Program-made: the position numbers and the translations under genes
Assembly (NCBI RefSeq): GCF_012295525.1
Contig: NZ_CP051167.1
Coordinates: 62,001 to 126,000 of the forward strand
Length of the DNA stretch: 64,000 nt
DNA from: Oxynema aestuarii AP17
Lineage (GTDB): Bacteria > Cyanobacteriota > Cyanobacteriia > Cyanobacteriales > Laspinemataceae
Reading direction: 5' to 3'
Shown here: in pieces, positions 8,883-19,495 of the stretch
Numbering within the stretch: position 1 is the first letter of the stretch
Layout: each line of letters starts with the position of its first letter
The notes under the pieces: generated by a model
The model's database searches: none
What the model was told of the DNA's origin: nothing
Seen by the model: the letters and a program-made list of their open reading frames with translations, nothing else

Positions 8883-9964
8883 TCCTCGGTCGAGCCGTGC
8901 TGGCGCAGTTGTCGGGCGCGATCGACTAAAGAGCGCCAGTCCCGAGGGCGCTTGAGTTCGGCTTCGCGGCCCGCTTTGCTCTGGCGGGCGCGATCGCTCT
9001 CCAGGCGCAACCGTTGCAATTGTTCTAAAAAGTTGCGTTCTCGCGAGTAAATGGCTTGAGCCATCTCGCGAAACAGTCGGGACAGTTGCCCGAATTCGTC
9101 CTGACGGCGGGCGATGCGATCGAGCTGGCGCAGTTCTTCGACTCCCGCTTCACTCTCGCCGCTCAGTTCGTTGTTGCTAATTTTACGGGCTAGTTGGGCG
9201 ATCGGGCCGATCGGGGCGATCGCGAGCTGGCGCACCAAACGGTTGACAATCACGATAACCAGGGCAAAAATCCCGATAAATACACTCAATGCCGTCAAAC
9301 AATCCCGAAAGGCGGTATCGAAAACGGCACTGGCGGGCACGTAAATCGTCTGCGCTCCAATAATTTCTCCGAGTTGCCAGCCAAAACCATTTTCGGCCCC
9401 GTACATTGCGATCTGGCTCTTCGGTGCCGCTTCCGGGGTGCTGTGGCAGCGCAAACACTGGGGTTGACGAATGACTAAGGGGCGCGCGACGTAAAAATGT
9501 TGTTGTCCTAAAATGTTGCGGAAGCCTTGGAGTTCTTCGAGATTCGGCTGACGCCGAAACTGCTCGACCAGTTCGGCTTCAAAGGGGTCGGCGCGATCGC
9601 GCAAGTTGGTCGGGTTGAGGGTTGCATCTTTATACAGATAATTTTCAAACCCCTTTTTTCCCCGAAACTGCTCGAACACTTGCCGCGCCGCATAACTGGG
9701 GATCGCTTCCGGAATGAATCGATCTTGCGATTCCAAGGGTTGTTCCAACAAGTCGCTGACTTGGGCGTTCGTATATTGCCGCACGGAATCGATCGTTTCC
9801 ATCAGGACGATCGCCTGTTGGGAAACCTGGTCGGTGGCGGTCCGATTGTGCAAGTTGGAAAGGACTGCAAAGCTCAAGACGCTGCCACCGAGAAATACCA
9901 GCCCGAGAATGACCAGAAATTTCAAGCTGACGTTAAGGCTGTTCCAGGCAAGCTTACGGATCAT
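8879..9964 (-). CDS. Membrane sensor with haem-binding DUF3365 (Tll0287-like) domain and HAMP
   Basis: A 361-residue protein with a transmembrane helix at about 13-37, a periplasmic or lumenal sensor domain, a second helix at about 222-241, a HAMP-type linker and a coiled-coil tail. The sensor domain contains CLRCH (C170, C173, H174), a c-type haem attachment motif typical of DUF3365/Tll0287-like domains. That suggests redox or gas sensing. No kinase, cyclase or methyl-accepting output domain follows HAMP, so it must signal through a partner or is a truncated receptor. Its stop overlaps that of the WD40 gene. Confidence 0.85.
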   Translation of the reverse strand: MIRKLAWNSLNVSLKFLVILGLVFLGGSVLSFAVLSNLHNRTATDQVSQQAIVLMETIDSVRQYTNAQVSDLLEQPLESQDRFIPEAIPSYAARQVFEQFRGKKGFENYLYKDATLNPTNLRDRADPFEAELVEQFRRQPNLEELQGFRNILGQQHFYVARPLVIRQPQCLRCHSTPEAAPKSQIAMYGAENGFGWQLGEIIGAQTIYVPASAVFDTAFRDCLTALSVFIGIFALVIVIVNRLVRQLAIAPIGPIAQLARKISNNELSGESEAGVEELRQLDRIARRQDEFGQLSRLFREMAQAIYSRERNFLEQLQRLRLESDRARQSKAGREAELKRPRDWRSLVDRARQLRQHGSTED

Positions 9965-10008
9965 TGCACGACGCTCTTAGATTTGCGTTCTCGTCCGCAG
10001 GCGGGACT

Positions 10009-10275
10009 TTACCACCCTTCGGGGTCTGCGGGAGGCTCGCCGCTCCAAGCGGCGGACACGGGAGCGGCGATCTCTGCTCCTTCGCGTTGCAGCCAGGTGA
10101 ACAGGCGATCGAATTGCTCCACGGAGATTAAGCCATATTTTAACAAGATCGTCGGCAACGGCCCGCATTCGCGATCGCTGTAGCGCAAGGCCATTTCAAT
10201 TGAGGCATTGGAGAGGGATAATTCTTGTTTTAAAAAGGCGATCGCCGGAGTTAATGAATAGTTAAGGTTTGTCAT
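10009..10275 (-). CDS. DUF2949 family small protein
   Basis: An 88-residue cyanobacterial protein whose core (LIKxELSLSNASIEMALR..., GPLPTILLKYGLISVEQFDRLFTWL) resembles the DUF2949 family, of unknown function. It is predicted to be alpha-helical and soluble. It lies 44 bp upstream of the haem sensor gene on the same strand, so the two may be cotranscribed. The last 20 residues are proline- and glycine-rich and probably disordered. Confidence 0.75.
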   Translation of the reverse strand: MTNLNYSLTPAIAFLKQELSLSNASIEMALRYSDRECGPLPTILLKYGLISVEQFDRLFTWLQREGAEIAAPVSAAWSGEPPADPEGW

Positions 10276-10514
10276 TGGCCGTGTTTCCTAAAAGATTATG
10301 AAAATATTAAAAAACTGGTCTGAAAACGAAGAAAAACAAAGCTTGACAAACACTCTAACCGATGGGTTTTCCCGAGGTTTAATTTTTTACATTAATTTAT
10401 AATCACCTTAATCGATCGACTTTCTTATGTTCGAGATCGTCGATCCAGTACGGTTACTCGCCCGAGCAAGGCTGGAGCGGACGGAGACGGGTTCGATTCC
10501 GGTTGAATGTCAAA

Positions 10515-10546
10515 CAAAAAGGCTCCCTAGAAACTAGAGAGCCTTC
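10515..10546 (-). terminator. Rho-independent terminator of tkt
   Basis: Read on the minus strand, a 10-bp stem with one mismatch (GGCTCTCTAG, loop TTT, CTAGGGAGCC) is followed by TTTTTGTTTG. It lies about 30 bp past the tkt stop codon. Confidence 0.8.
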
Positions 10547-10574
10547 CGGGGCGATCGCCGCGCGACCTAGAGAA

Positions 10575-12581
10575 TTAACCTAAGAGCGCTTTCGCTTTGG
10601 CGACCACATTATCGACAGTAAAGCCAAAGTTCTTGAGCGCCACGCCGCCGGGAGCGGAGACGCCGAAGCGATCGATACAGACCGTATCCCCTTCGGAACC
10701 GACATAGCGGCACCAGCCGAAGCTCGAACCCGCTTCCACCGCGAGACGCTTGGTGACCGCTTTCGGCAGCACGGACTCGCGATAGGCATCGTCTTGCTCG
10801 TCGAAGATTTCCCAGCTCGGCATCGACACCACGCGAACTTTCTTCCCTTCAGCGCGCAGTTTTTCCGCCGCTTCGGCACACAGATGAGTTTCCGAACCCG
10901 TCCCGATGAGGATAATCTCCGGGGTACCGTCGCTGTCGGAGAGGATGTAACCCCCCTTGCTCACCCCTTCGATCGAGCTTCCGGCCAAGTTGGGCAGTCC
11001 TTGACGGGACAGGGCCAACAAGGTCGGGCGTTTGCGATTTTCGACGGCGACTTTGTAGGCGCCGGAAGTTTCGTTACCATCCGCCGGACGCATGACGATC
11101 AACTCGGGGATGGCGCGCAAGGTGGCGACATGTTCGATCGGTTGGTGGGTCGGGCCGTCTTCGCCGACGCCGATGGAGTCGTGGGTCATCACCCAAATGA
11201 CCCCCGCTTCCGCCAGAGCAGATAGGCGAATCGCACCGCGCATGTAGTCGGTGAACACCAAGAAGGTCGCACCGTAGGGGATTAAGCCGGAGCCGTGCAG
11301 GGCGATGCCGTTGCAGATGGCGCCCATGCCGTGTTCGCGCACCCCGAAGCGGAGGTTGCGGTTTTCGTAAGCGCCTTTCTGGAAGTCGCCGGAGCATTTG
11401 AGCAGGGTTTTGTTGGAAGGCGCCAAGTCCGCCGAACCGCCGATCAGTTCGGGCAGCACGCCAGCGAGGGCGTTGAGGACTTTACCGGAGTGGTTGCGGG
11501 TGGCGTCTCCTTTATCTTCCGGGGTGTAGGTCGGCAGGGCTTTGTCCCACCCTTCGGGAAGTTTACCGCTCATCATCCGTTCTAAGAGGGCGGCTTCTTC
11601 GGCGTATTCGGTTTTGTAGCGCGTCCACAAACTGTTCCATTCTTGTTCGTAGCTGGCGCCGCGTTCTACCGCTTTGCGGAAGTGGCTGAGGGCGTCTTGA
11701 GGAACTTCAAACTCGGGATAGTTCCAGCCCAAGTATTCGCGAGTAGCTTTGACTTCATCGGCGCCGAGGGCTGCCCCGTGAACGTCGTGGCTGTTGGCTT
11801 TGTTGGGGGAGCCGTAGCCGATGGTGGTGGTGACTTTAATTAAGGAGGGCTTGTCGGTGACTTTCTTGGCTGCTTCGATCGCCTTTTGAATGGCGTCGAG
11901 GTCCGTGTTGCCGTTTTCGACATGTTGGACGTGCCAGCCGTAGGCTTCAAAGCGCTTGCCGACATCTTCGGTAAAGGAGATATCGGTGGAACCGTCGATG
12001 GAAATGTGGTTGTCGTCGTACAAGGCGATCAGCTTGCCGAGGCCGAGGTGTCCGGCGAGGGAGCAAGCTTCTCCAGAGACCCCTTCCATGTTGCAACCAT
12101 CACCGAGGATGACGTAGGTGTAGTGGTCTACGATGTTGAGGTCGGGTTTGTTGAATTTGGCCGCCAGATGGGCTTCGGCCATGGCGATCCCGACGCCGTT
12201 GGCAATCCCTTGACCGAGCGGTCCGGTGGTGACTTCGACCCCTTCGGTTTGGAAGTTTTCCGGGTGACCGGGGGTTTTCGATTCCCACTGGCGGAATTGC
12301 TGGATATCGTCGATGCTTACACCGTCGTAACCCGTCAGGTAGAGCAGGGCGTACTGCAACATGCAGCCGTGTCCGGCGGAGAGGATGAAGCGATCGCGGT
12401 TGAACCACTTGGGATTTTTGGGGTTGTAGCGCATCAAGCGGTCCCAGAGGACGAAGGCCATCGGGGCGGCGCCCATGGGCAGTCCGGGATGGCCTGAGTT
12501 CGCTTTTTCTACCGCATCAATCGCTAAAAAGCGAATGGAGTTGATGCAAAGTTCTTGGAGGGATTGGGTTGCAACGGCCAT
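10575..12581 (-). CDS. tkt: Transketolase
   Basis: A 668-residue thiamine-diphosphate enzyme of the Calvin-Benson cycle and pentose phosphate pathway that moves two-carbon units between sugar phosphates. The TPP motif [13 protein letters not shown], the N-terminal [17 protein letters not shown] and the second-half active-site stretch [18 protein letters not shown] are all present, and the length is normal. It follows fabF and acpP on the same strand but is separated from fabF by 213 bp, so it may have its own promoter. A clear terminator follows it. Confidence 0.97.
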   Translation of the reverse strand: MAVATQSLQELCINSIRFLAIDAVEKANSGHPGLPMGAAPMAFVLWDRLMRYNPKNPKWFNRDRFILSAGHGCMLQYALLYLTGYDGVSIDDIQQFRQWESKTPGHPENFQTEGVEVTTGPLGQGIANGVGIAMAEAHLAAKFNKPDLNIVDHYTYVILGDGCNMEGVSGEACSLAGHLGLGKLIALYDDNHISIDGSTDISFTEDVGKRFEAYGWHVQHVENGNTDLDAIQKAIEAAKKVTDKPSLIKVTTTIGYGSPNKANSHDVHGAALGADEVKATREYLGWNYPEFEVPQDALSHFRKAVERGASYEQEWNSLWTRYKTEYAEEAALLERMMSGKLPEGWDKALPTYTPEDKGDATRNHSGKVLNALAGVLPELIGGSADLAPSNKTLLKCSGDFQKGAYENRNLRFGVREHGMGAICNGIALHGSGLIPYGATFLVFTDYMRGAIRLSALAEAGVIWVMTHDSIGVGEDGPTHQPIEHVATLRAIPELIVMRPADGNETSGAYKVAVENRKRPTLLALSRQGLPNLAGSSIEGVSKGGYILSDSDGTPEIILIGTGSETHLCAEAAEKLRAEGKKVRVVSMPSWEIFDEQDDAYRESVLPKAVTKRLAVEAGSSFGWCRYVGSEGDTVCIDRFGVSAPGGVALKNFGFTVDNVVAKAKALLG

Positions 12582-12794
12582 AGTCTCTTTTTTTTTAACG
12601 ACGCTCTTGTACTGGAGGGCGTTCGCTTCAAGTGAGTCTCAAAGCGAGTCTGCCCTAAAGGATAGACTCATGATCCCATTAGGGGGATATACCGACAAGG
12701 GGATCGGCTCAAAATCACTGCCGAGGGAGCATGAAAGCGGTATCGGCGACGAACCGATCGCGACTTTCACGCTCGACGGGAGGCGAGTGAGGTT

Positions 12795-14045
12795 TCAGGC
12801 GAACTTTTTAAACGCTAAGGTGACGTTATGCCCGCCAAACCCGAAAGAATTGGACAAGGCGACGTTCACCGTTTGGGCGCGACTTCGATCGGGAATGTAA
12901 TCCAAGTCACACTCGGGGTCGGGATTTTCTAAGTTAATGGTCGGGGGGACGCGATCGTTGGCGATCGCCATCACCGTTGCCACAGCTTCGATCCCGCCGG
13001 ATCCGCCGAGTAAATGCCCGGTCATCGATTTGGTCGAGCTAATCGCCACCTCGGCGGCGCGATCGCCCAAAGCTTTTTTAATCGCGAGGGTCTCGGTTTT
13101 ATCGTTGGCGGGGGTACTCGTCCCGTGGGCGTTGATGTAGCTGACCTGTTCGGGAGCGATCCCGCCATCTGCCATCGCCAGTTCCATCGCCCGGGTTGCT
13201 CCGGTGCCGCCGGGAACGGGAGAGGTGATGTGATAGGCATCGCAGGTCATGCCGTACCCGACGATTTCCGCATAAATCTTGGCGCCGCGATCGAGGGCGT
13301 GTTCTAATTCTTCGAGCAGCAGGATGCCCGTGCCTTCGCCCATAACGAAGCCGTCGCGATCGCGATCGAACGGACGGCAGGCTCGGGTCGGATCGTCATT
13401 GCGGGTCGAAAGCGCCCGCGCCGAGGCAAATCCAGCCACGGACAAGGGCGTGATCGCCGCTTCCGTACCGCCGCAGATCGCCAGCTTGGCATAACCGCTT
13501 TGAACTAACCGGAAGGCATCGCCGACCGCATTCGACCCCGCCGCACAAGCGGTCACCGGGCAGGAATTGGGCCCTTTGGCTCCGGTATGGATCGCCGTCA
13601 GTCCGGCAGCCATGTTGGCAATCATCATCGGCACCATGAACGGACTACAGCGATCGGGTCCTCGATTGAGATAGACCGTCTGCTGGTCTTCCATCACCTT
13701 AATGCCACCAATGCCCGTGCCGATGATGACCCCCACCTGTCCTGCGTTCAGGTCATCGATCTCAAAGCTTGCATCCGCCAGCGCTTGCTTGCTGCCTGCA
13801 ATGGCAAACTGAGCGAAGCGATCCATGCGCTTGGCCTCTTTGCGATCCAAATAATCGTGCGGGTCGAATCCTTTGACTTCTCCGGCAATTCGGCAGGCAT
13901 GTTTGGAGGCATCGAAGGCGGTAATCGGTCCGATCCCATTCCGCCCGCTCGACAATCCTTCCCAATACTCTTGGAGAGTATTTCCAATCGGGGTAATCGC
14001 ACCAAGACCCGTAACAACAACTCGTTTTCGTTCGACGTTGGTCAT
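12795..14045 (-). CDS. fabF: 3-oxoacyl-ACP synthase II (FabF)
   Basis: A 416-residue condensing enzyme of type II fatty acid synthesis. It extends acyl-ACP with malonyl-ACP. The thiolase-fold catalytic triad is visible as the cysteine in TACAAGSNAVGDAF, the histidine in NAHGTSTPANDKTET and the histidine in STKSMTGHLLGGSGG. It lies 58 bp downstream of acpP on the same strand, so carrier and condensing enzyme are probably coexpressed. Confidence 0.97.
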   Translation of the reverse strand: MTNVERKRVVVTGLGAITPIGNTLQEYWEGLSSGRNGIGPITAFDASKHACRIAGEVKGFDPHDYLDRKEAKRMDRFAQFAIAGSKQALADASFEIDDLNAGQVGVIIGTGIGGIKVMEDQQTVYLNRGPDRCSPFMVPMMIANMAAGLTAIHTGAKGPNSCPVTACAAGSNAVGDAFRLVQSGYAKLAICGGTEAAITPLSVAGFASARALSTRNDDPTRACRPFDRDRDGFVMGEGTGILLLEELEHALDRGAKIYAEIVGYGMTCDAYHITSPVPGGTGATRAMELAMADGGIAPEQVSYINAHGTSTPANDKTETLAIKKALGDRAAEVAISSTKSMTGHLLGGSGGIEAVATVMAIANDRVPPTINLENPDPECDLDYIPDRSRAQTVNVALSNSFGFGGHNVTLAFKKFA

Positions 14046-14103
14046 GATTCAGTATCGAGAGCTTCCACACTTTAAACGCAGAACCCAGGTGGAGGCAGGC
14101 AAT

Positions 14104-14355
14104 TTACGCAGAGGCTGCCACTTTGCTGCTGATATAGTCCACGGCAGCTTGCACCGTAGCTATGTCTTCTGCCGCTTCATCGGGAATTTCAATATCAAAT
14201 TCTTCTTCTAAAGCCATTACTAATTCAACGACATCTAAGGAATCGGCGTTGAGATCGTTAGCAAAATTGGCTTCGGGTTTGACTTGGTCGGGTTCGACTT
14301 CTAATTGTTCGATGACAATCTTCTTGACTTTCTCGAAAATGTCCTCTTGACTCAT
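14104..14355 (-). CDS. acpP: Acyl carrier protein
   Basis: An 83-residue acidic protein that carries acyl chains on a 4'-phosphopantetheine arm. The attachment serine is in the [18 protein letters not shown] motif (DSL). The start is ATG at 14355, preceded by AAAGAGGAAAAGC; the frame stays open upstream to 14496 but that extension is not part of the family. fabF follows 58 bp downstream. Confidence 0.97.
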   Translation of the reverse strand: MSQEDIFEKVKKIVIEQLEVEPDQVKPEANFANDLNADSLDVVELVMALEEEFDIEIPDEAAEDIATVQAAVDYISSKVAASA

Positions 14356-14806
14356 TAGCTTTTCCTCTTTAGATGCCGTAGCTTCAATCGTATAGGGATT
14401 TGGTTCTTGCTCGATGTCTCGTTTGCGGAACTCCTCGACGCCAAGATTGCTGCGGGATTGTCCTCGCAATTTCGGCGCGGGATCGCTTTTGGACATTTCC
14501 TTATCTTATCCGATTGTTGTCACGGAAAGACAACGCGAGTTGGATTGTCTCGGAGTCCGTGGTTGACGAGGGTCGAGTTCCCTCGATGGCGAAAAATCCT
14601 TGACTTTCGGCGCTCGACAACGGTTTAAGCGATCGCCGCCGCTCCCGGGGAGGTGGCGCGGGAGGGAATCGATCCTCTATTTTCATCCAAAAAAAACCGC
14701 TTCGGTGCGATCGCCGCTCCCTTGCACGAGGCTCGCAACAGGGGATGATAGAGATGGGCGTCTCGCGCACTTCGCCCGCCTTTGTTTCCTAGGACCAGGC
14801 ACTCTC
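14356..14806. other. Divergent intergenic region acpP / HdrB-like gene
   Basis: About 450 bp with no supported gene. Promoters for both divergent genes must lie here. Apart from HIP1-type GCGATCGC sites and a G+C-rich purine tract at about 14640, I see no structured element. Confidence 0.45.
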
Positions 14807-15712
14807 ATGGTATCTAAATCGCTCAAATACGCTTACTTTCCCGGTTGTGTTGCCCAAGGCGCTTGTCGCGAACTGTATCAGTCTACCGGAGCGTTGGCCG
14901 AAGCTCTCGGGATCGAGCTGGTGGAACTAAAAAAAGCGTCTTGCTGCGGTTCCGGCACGTTTAAGGAAGATTCCCAACTGTTGGAAGATGCGGTCAACGC
15001 GCGCAATATTGCCCTCGCCGAACAACTCAATTTACCCCTGCTCACCCACTGCAGTACCTGTCAGGGGGTGATCGGTCATGTAGACGAGCGGCTGAAAGCG
15101 TTAAAAACGGAAGATCCCGCCTATATCGACCGAATCGATACATTACTGAGCGAACAACACTGCTCTCCCTATCGCGGCACCACGGAAGTCAAACACTTGC
15201 TGTGGGCGTTAGTGGGGGATTACGGTTTGGAGGCGTTGCGCGATCGCGTGCGCCGTCCCCTGTCGGAACTCAAGTGTGCTGCGTTCTACGGCTGCTACCT
15301 GTTACGCAAGCAAAGCACCCTCCCCTACGACGATCCGTTCGACCCGCGCTCGATGGAAAACCTGTTTGAGGCGGTGGGGGCGACTCCGGTGATTTATCGA
15401 GGGCGGACTCAATGTTGCGGTTGGCCGTTGTCGAGTTACGCTACCGAACAGTCGTTTCAAATGGCGGGAACCCACATCCAAGAGGCGATCGCCGCCGGGG
15501 CCGATTGTCTGGTCACTCCTTGTCCCTTGTGCCATCTGAATTTAGACTCGCGTCAGCCCGAGGTCGCCCAACAGATCGGCCAACCCCTCAACTTACCCGT
15601 GCTGCACTTACCGCAACTGGTGGCTCTGGCGTTGGGACTCGAACCGGAACAACTCGGCTTAGACCGTCACGTGGTTTCGACGCGCTCTTTGTTACAAAAA
15701 TTAGCATTCTAG
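14807..15712 (+). CDS. HdrB-like CCG-domain protein (CoB-CoM heterodisulfide reductase subunit B family)
   Basis: A 301-residue protein with two cysteine-rich CCG domains: CCGSGTF near residue 45 and CCGWPL near residue 204, each with upstream and downstream cysteines ([26 protein letters not shown]). In methanogens HdrB holds non-cubane [4Fe-4S] clusters in disulfide reduction. Cyanobacteria do not make CoB or CoM, so here it is likely an electron-transfer or thiol-disulfide protein of unknown partner. The ATG at 14807 is chosen since the upstream open frame has no homology-like content. psaC follows 273 bp downstream. Confidence 0.85.
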   Translation: MVSKSLKYAYFPGCVAQGACRELYQSTGALAEALGIELVELKKASCCGSGTFKEDSQLLEDAVNARNIALAEQLNLPLLTHCSTCQGVIGHVDERLKALKTEDPAYIDRIDTLLSEQHCSPYRGTTEVKHLLWALVGDYGLEALRDRVRRPLSELKCAAFYGCYLLRKQSTLPYDDPFDPRSMENLFEAVGATPVIYRGRTQCCGWPLSSYATEQSFQMAGTHIQEAIAAGADCLVTPCPLCHLNLDSRQPEVAQQIGQPLNLPVLHLPQLVALALGLEPEQLGLDRHVVSTRSLLQKLAF

Positions 15713-15905
15713 GACGAGGGAGGGCAAGGGGAAGCGATCCCCGAGGGGAGCGAGGAAGTGGCCTTTCCGAGGCGATCGCGCCCCTGTAGCTCGATCCGAG
15801 CGATCGCCCGTTTTGCCGTCGGAATATTACGATGTTTTAAGTTATCGGCCCTTTGATGAGAGGACTCAGAACGACTGCGATAAACTAAGCCAAGATTTAT
15901 ATCTC

Positions 15906-15929
15906 TTAACGGTGAAACCTCACCGTTAA
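15906..15929 (+). promoter_or_regulatory. Perfect hairpin in the psaC leader
   Basis: A perfect 9-bp stem (TTAACGGTG and CACCGTTAA, 6-nt loop) lies 57-80 nt before the psaC start. There is no T-run after it, so it is more likely an mRNA-stability or regulatory hairpin, or an operator, than a terminator. Confidence 0.5.
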
Positions 15930-15961
15930 AGCTATTTACCATCGATCTGAAATCCTGTTGA

Positions 15962-16231
<270 letters not shown>

Positions 16232-16278
16232 AGTCATTCGACTCGATACCTTGTTTTCAACGCAAGGTTTTGTTGTAA

Positions 16279-16310
16279 AAGAGGGAGCAAACGGCTCTCT
16301 CTTTTTTTTT
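16279..16310 (+). terminator. Rho-independent terminator of psaC
   Basis: A stem GAGGGAGC / GGCTCTCTC with a short loop is followed by nine or more T residues, about 50 bp past the psaC stop. Confidence 0.85.
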
Positions 16311-16647
16311 AACTTCTTTTTGAACTCTCATTTGTTTTAACTTTTTTGAAGCGAGGTGCGCGCGATCGCGCAAGCGGGGGAACGGTCGAGTTTCCGGAAT
16401 CCACGGCAGGCCGTCGGAAGACAACTCTCAAGGACGATCGCCCCCCGTATAACGTCCCGTGGGGCGATCGTCGAGTCGGAGTCGAGAGGACCTTTGCAAC
16501 TCAACCCTCGCCTTTCCGGGACGATCGCATCGGTGTCGATGTCGAATTTCCCTCCAGAACCCAGCCAACGGCGATCGCCTCCCAACCGACTCTAGAAAAC
16601 GCAAAATAATATAAACAGTACCGCATTCAACAGGAGCGATCGGTTAC
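16311..16647. other. Intergenic region upstream of glmS
   Basis: About 340 bp with scattered HIP1 sites and no supported gene. I looked for a glmS ribozyme core and did not recognise one. The SD for glmS is CAGGAGCG near 16630. Confidence 0.45.
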
Positions 16648-18561
16648 ATGTGTGGAATCGTCGGTTACATCGGCACGCAAACCGCGAGCGAAATTTTACT
16701 ATCCGGATTGGAAAAACTGGAATATCGAGGCTACGATTCGGCAGGCGTCGCCACCGTCCATGACGGTCAACTCCAGTGCGTTCGCGCCAAAGGCAAGCTC
16801 CATCACCTGCGAGACAAGCTCGAAGGGTTGGAAAATCCGGCTCAACTCGGCATCGGTCACACGCGGTGGGCGACCCACGGCAAACCGGAAGAACACAACG
16901 CCCACCCCCACATGGACAATCACCAGCGCGTGGCGGTGGTTCAAAATGGGATTATCGAAAATTATCGGGAATTGCGGGCCGAACTGCAAGAACGCGGACA
17001 CCAGTTTCGTTCGGATACGGATACGGAAACGATCCCGCACACGATCGCGGAAATCTTGACCCAGTTGGACGGCAGCGATCGCACCAATGCGGCGCTGCAA
17101 GCGACTTCGCCGTTATTGGAGGCGGTACGCCAAGCGGTGAATCGCTTAGAGGGAGCTTTTGCGATCGCCGTCATCAGTGCCGACCATCCCGACGAACTGA
17201 TCGTAGCCCGCCAGCAAGCGCCTTTAGTCATCGGTTTCGGTCAGGGGGAATTTTTCTGCGCCTCGGACACTCCGGCGATCGTCTCCCACACCCGGGCGGT
17301 GTTGGCGCTTGAAAATGGAGAAATCGCCCGTCTGACCCCGTTAGGCGTCGAAATCTACAACTTTGCGGGCGATCGCCTCCGCAAATCTCCCCGCTTGCTC
17401 AACCTCAATCCCTTACTGGTTGAAAAGCAGGGCTTCCGCCATTTCATGCTCAAAGAAATCTACGAGCAACCCGGCGTCATTCGCACCTGTTTGGAAGCTT
17501 ATTTTAACAACGACTGGCAGGCGGGAGACCACGAACAACCCCCGGTCACCCTCGACATTCCCCCGGAGTTATATGCGGATCTCGAACAGATCGAAATTCT
17601 CGCTTGCGGGACGAGTTGGCACGCCGGATTAGTGGGCAAATACTTGCTCGAACAACTGGCGGGAATTCCCACCAACGTACAGTATGCCTCGGAGTTCCGT
17701 TACGCTCCGTCGCCGTTGCGACCGAACGTGATGATGGTCGGGATCTCTCAGTCGGGAGAAACGGCGGATACCCTGGCGGCGTTGGCGACGGAACAACAGC
17801 GCCGCAACGGTCTCGACCCCGCCTATCACGCCCGCTTGGTGGGGATTACCAACCGTCCGGAATCGTCTTTGGGCCATTTGGTGCCGCATTTGATCGATAC
17901 TCACGCCGGGATCGAGATCGGGGTGGCGGCGACGAAAACTTTTTTGGCGCAGTTGATGGCGTTTTACGCTTTGGCCCTGGATCTGGGTTACCGGCGCAAA
18001 GCGTTAACGGAAGCGCGCATCGAGGAGATTATTGCGGGATTGCGGCAACTTCCAGCTCAAATTGAGATGTTGCTCAGTTCTCAAGATGGGGCGATCGAAG
18101 AGTTGGCCCACGAGTTTGTGGAAACTCAGGATTTTATTTTTATCGGACGGGGGATTAATTTCCCGATCGCTCTCGAAGGCGCCCTCAAGCTCAAGGAAAT
18201 TAGTTACATTCACGCGGAAGGCTATCCGGCGGGGGAAATGAAGCACGGCCCGATCGCCTTGCTCGATTCTAAGGTTCCGGTGGTGGCGATCGCCATGCCC
18301 GGGACGGTCTACGAAAAGGTGATTTCTAACGCCCAAGAAGCGAAAGCCCGCGATTCTCGCATTGTCGGCGTTACGTCTTTAAATGGCAAGCACGCGACGG
18401 ACGTGTTCGATACTCTCTTACCCGTTCCGGTGGTGGATGAATTAATTTCGCCGATTTTATCGGTGATTCCGTTACAACTTTTGGCTTACCACATTGCGGC
18501 CCGTCGCGGTTTGGACGTGGATCAGCCGCGCAATTTGGCCAAGTCTGTAACGGTAGAATAG
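16648..18561 (+). CDS. glmS: Glucosamine-6-phosphate synthase (glutamine-fructose-6-phosphate aminotransferase)
   Basis: A 637-residue cytosolic enzyme that makes glucosamine-6-phosphate from fructose-6-phosphate and glutamine, the entry to peptidoglycan and LPS amino sugars. The N-terminal Ntn-type glutaminase starts with Cys2 (MCGIVGYIG) exposed after Met removal. Two SIS sugar-isomerase domains follow (about 290-440 and 470-620; CGTSWHAGLVGKYL and GRGINFPIALEGALKLKEIS). The family C-terminus DVDQPRNLAKSVTVE is intact. It appears to be a single-gene unit. Confidence 0.97.
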   Translation: MCGIVGYIGTQTASEILLSGLEKLEYRGYDSAGVATVHDGQLQCVRAKGKLHHLRDKLEGLENPAQLGIGHTRWATHGKPEEHNAHPHMDNHQRVAVVQNGIIENYRELRAELQERGHQFRSDTDTETIPHTIAEILTQLDGSDRTNAALQATSPLLEAVRQAVNRLEGAFAIAVISADHPDELIVARQQAPLVIGFGQGEFFCASDTPAIVSHTRAVLALENGEIARLTPLGVEIYNFAGDRLRKSPRLLNLNPLLVEKQGFRHFMLKEIYEQPGVIRTCLEAYFNNDWQAGDHEQPPVTLDIPPELYADLEQIEILACGTSWHAGLVGKYLLEQLAGIPTNVQYASEFRYAPSPLRPNVMMVGISQSGETADTLAALATEQQRRNGLDPAYHARLVGITNRPESSLGHLVPHLIDTHAGIEIGVAATKTFLAQLMAFYALALDLGYRRKALTEARIEEIIAGLRQLPAQIEMLLSSQDGAIEELAHEFVETQDFIFIGRGINFPIALEGALKLKEISYIHAEGYPAGEMKHGPIALLDSKVPVVAIAMPGTVYEKVISNAQEAKARDSRIVGVTSLNGKHATDVFDTLLPVPVVDELISPILSVIPLQLLAYHIAARRGLDVDQPRNLAKSVTVE

Positions 18562-19120
18562 ATTACATTTTGGTCATTTTTGCCTGTTTTGCTACTTCGG
18601 GTCGGCGAGAAGAAAGCTTCGATCTCCTGACCCGATCTTCTTGTGAATTTTTACGATCGAAACTCTCGATCTTTGTCAATTTCTGCAAAGCGATCGCCCG
18701 TCTATCCCGCGATCGCTTATCGTAGAACTGAGGCGATCGATGGATCCGCAACTTCCTTCTGTTTGGCGATGTTGCCGTTTTTTTAACCCCTTTTTATCGG
18801 CGAGAGATCCTAGCGTCTCTTTCGATCGAGATCGGCGCCTCCCCTTCTCTGACAAGGGTTTGGGATCGGCGATCGCTCTATTCGCCGACTCCTAAAGCTC
18901 GCCACTCCCCCGCCTTAACTTTAAGAAAAATAAAGCACGCTGCAATGTAATCTATTCGCTTTTTCTTCATAAAGGTTTATGCTCTTGTCGATGATTTATA
19001 AGGTAAAGTTATGATAACGCCAATGTAAGGTTTTTGTAATTATTGTTGCATCTTATGTGTTGTTGAATCTGCTATTACCAGATAAGCTATGGTGTAAATA
19101 TAAAGGAAAAATTAAAGGTA
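18562..19120. other. Intergenic region downstream of glmS
   Basis: About 560 bp without a supported gene. The last 200 bp are AT-rich (18900-19110), with several possible -10 hexamers, and probably hold the promoter of the structured leader that begins near 19120. Confidence 0.45.
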
Positions 19121-19495
19121 CTAGACCTCGGGTTCTTCCAGTCTCCGAGGTCGGCGTCAAAGTAGACTGGAGATGGCCGCTCCAAGCTCCGGGTTTGGGT
19201 CAATTAACCCACTGTTGAGTCTTGGCAACGGCGATCGCGGGTGAGGGCTTGACTCTACCCCTTCCGGGTCGGAAGATCCCTCGAACGAGAACCGAAAACG
19301 AAGGGCTGAATCTTTCCCCAATTCCAGCCCTCTGTTAGGGAAACATCCATTTCCCCGACCGATACCCAGGCATCTCGATGCGCGTACCGTAGGGGAATCC
19401 TCCAGGTTTGGTGGTTCCTGGCCGCAAGGTATCCAAAATCACTATTTTGCTCCTCCCTTCTGCCGGATGGACATCCAAGAGGGTAACCGCAAAGG
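19121..19495 (+). ncRNA. Candidate structured RNA or leader with H-type pseudoknot
   Basis: Dense secondary structure lies directly before a small gene. Stem 1 is a perfect 8-bp pair GACCTCGG (19124-19131) with CCGAGGTC (19145-19152). Its loop contains TTCCAGTCT (19136-19144), which pairs with AGACTGGAG (19164-19172; eight Watson-Crick pairs plus a G-T), giving a classic H-type pseudoknot with loops of 4, 0 and 11 nt. More hairpins follow: TGGGT/ACCCA near 19195, CTTCC/GGAAG at 19261-19275, AGGGCTG/CAGCCCT at 19302-19331, and GGATG/CATCC just before the SD. I do not recognise it as tmRNA, RNase P RNA, SRP RNA or a known riboswitch. Confidence 0.45.

Noticed and set aside
10445-10515. tRNA-like T-loop (GGGTTCGATTCC) between the DUF2949 gene and the tkt terminator
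   Set aside because: The T-stem has a mismatch, no 7-bp acceptor pairing exists at the right distance, and no anticodon arm can be drawn, so it is not a tRNA gene; at most a relic.
12582-12794. Plus-strand frame between tkt and fabF (about 12475-12900)
   Set aside because: Most of it overlaps tkt and fabF antisense; no SD or family content.
16311-16647. glmS ribozyme upstream of glmS
   Set aside because: I could not find the ribozyme core; the class is mainly Gram-positive, and the spacer has no comparable fold.
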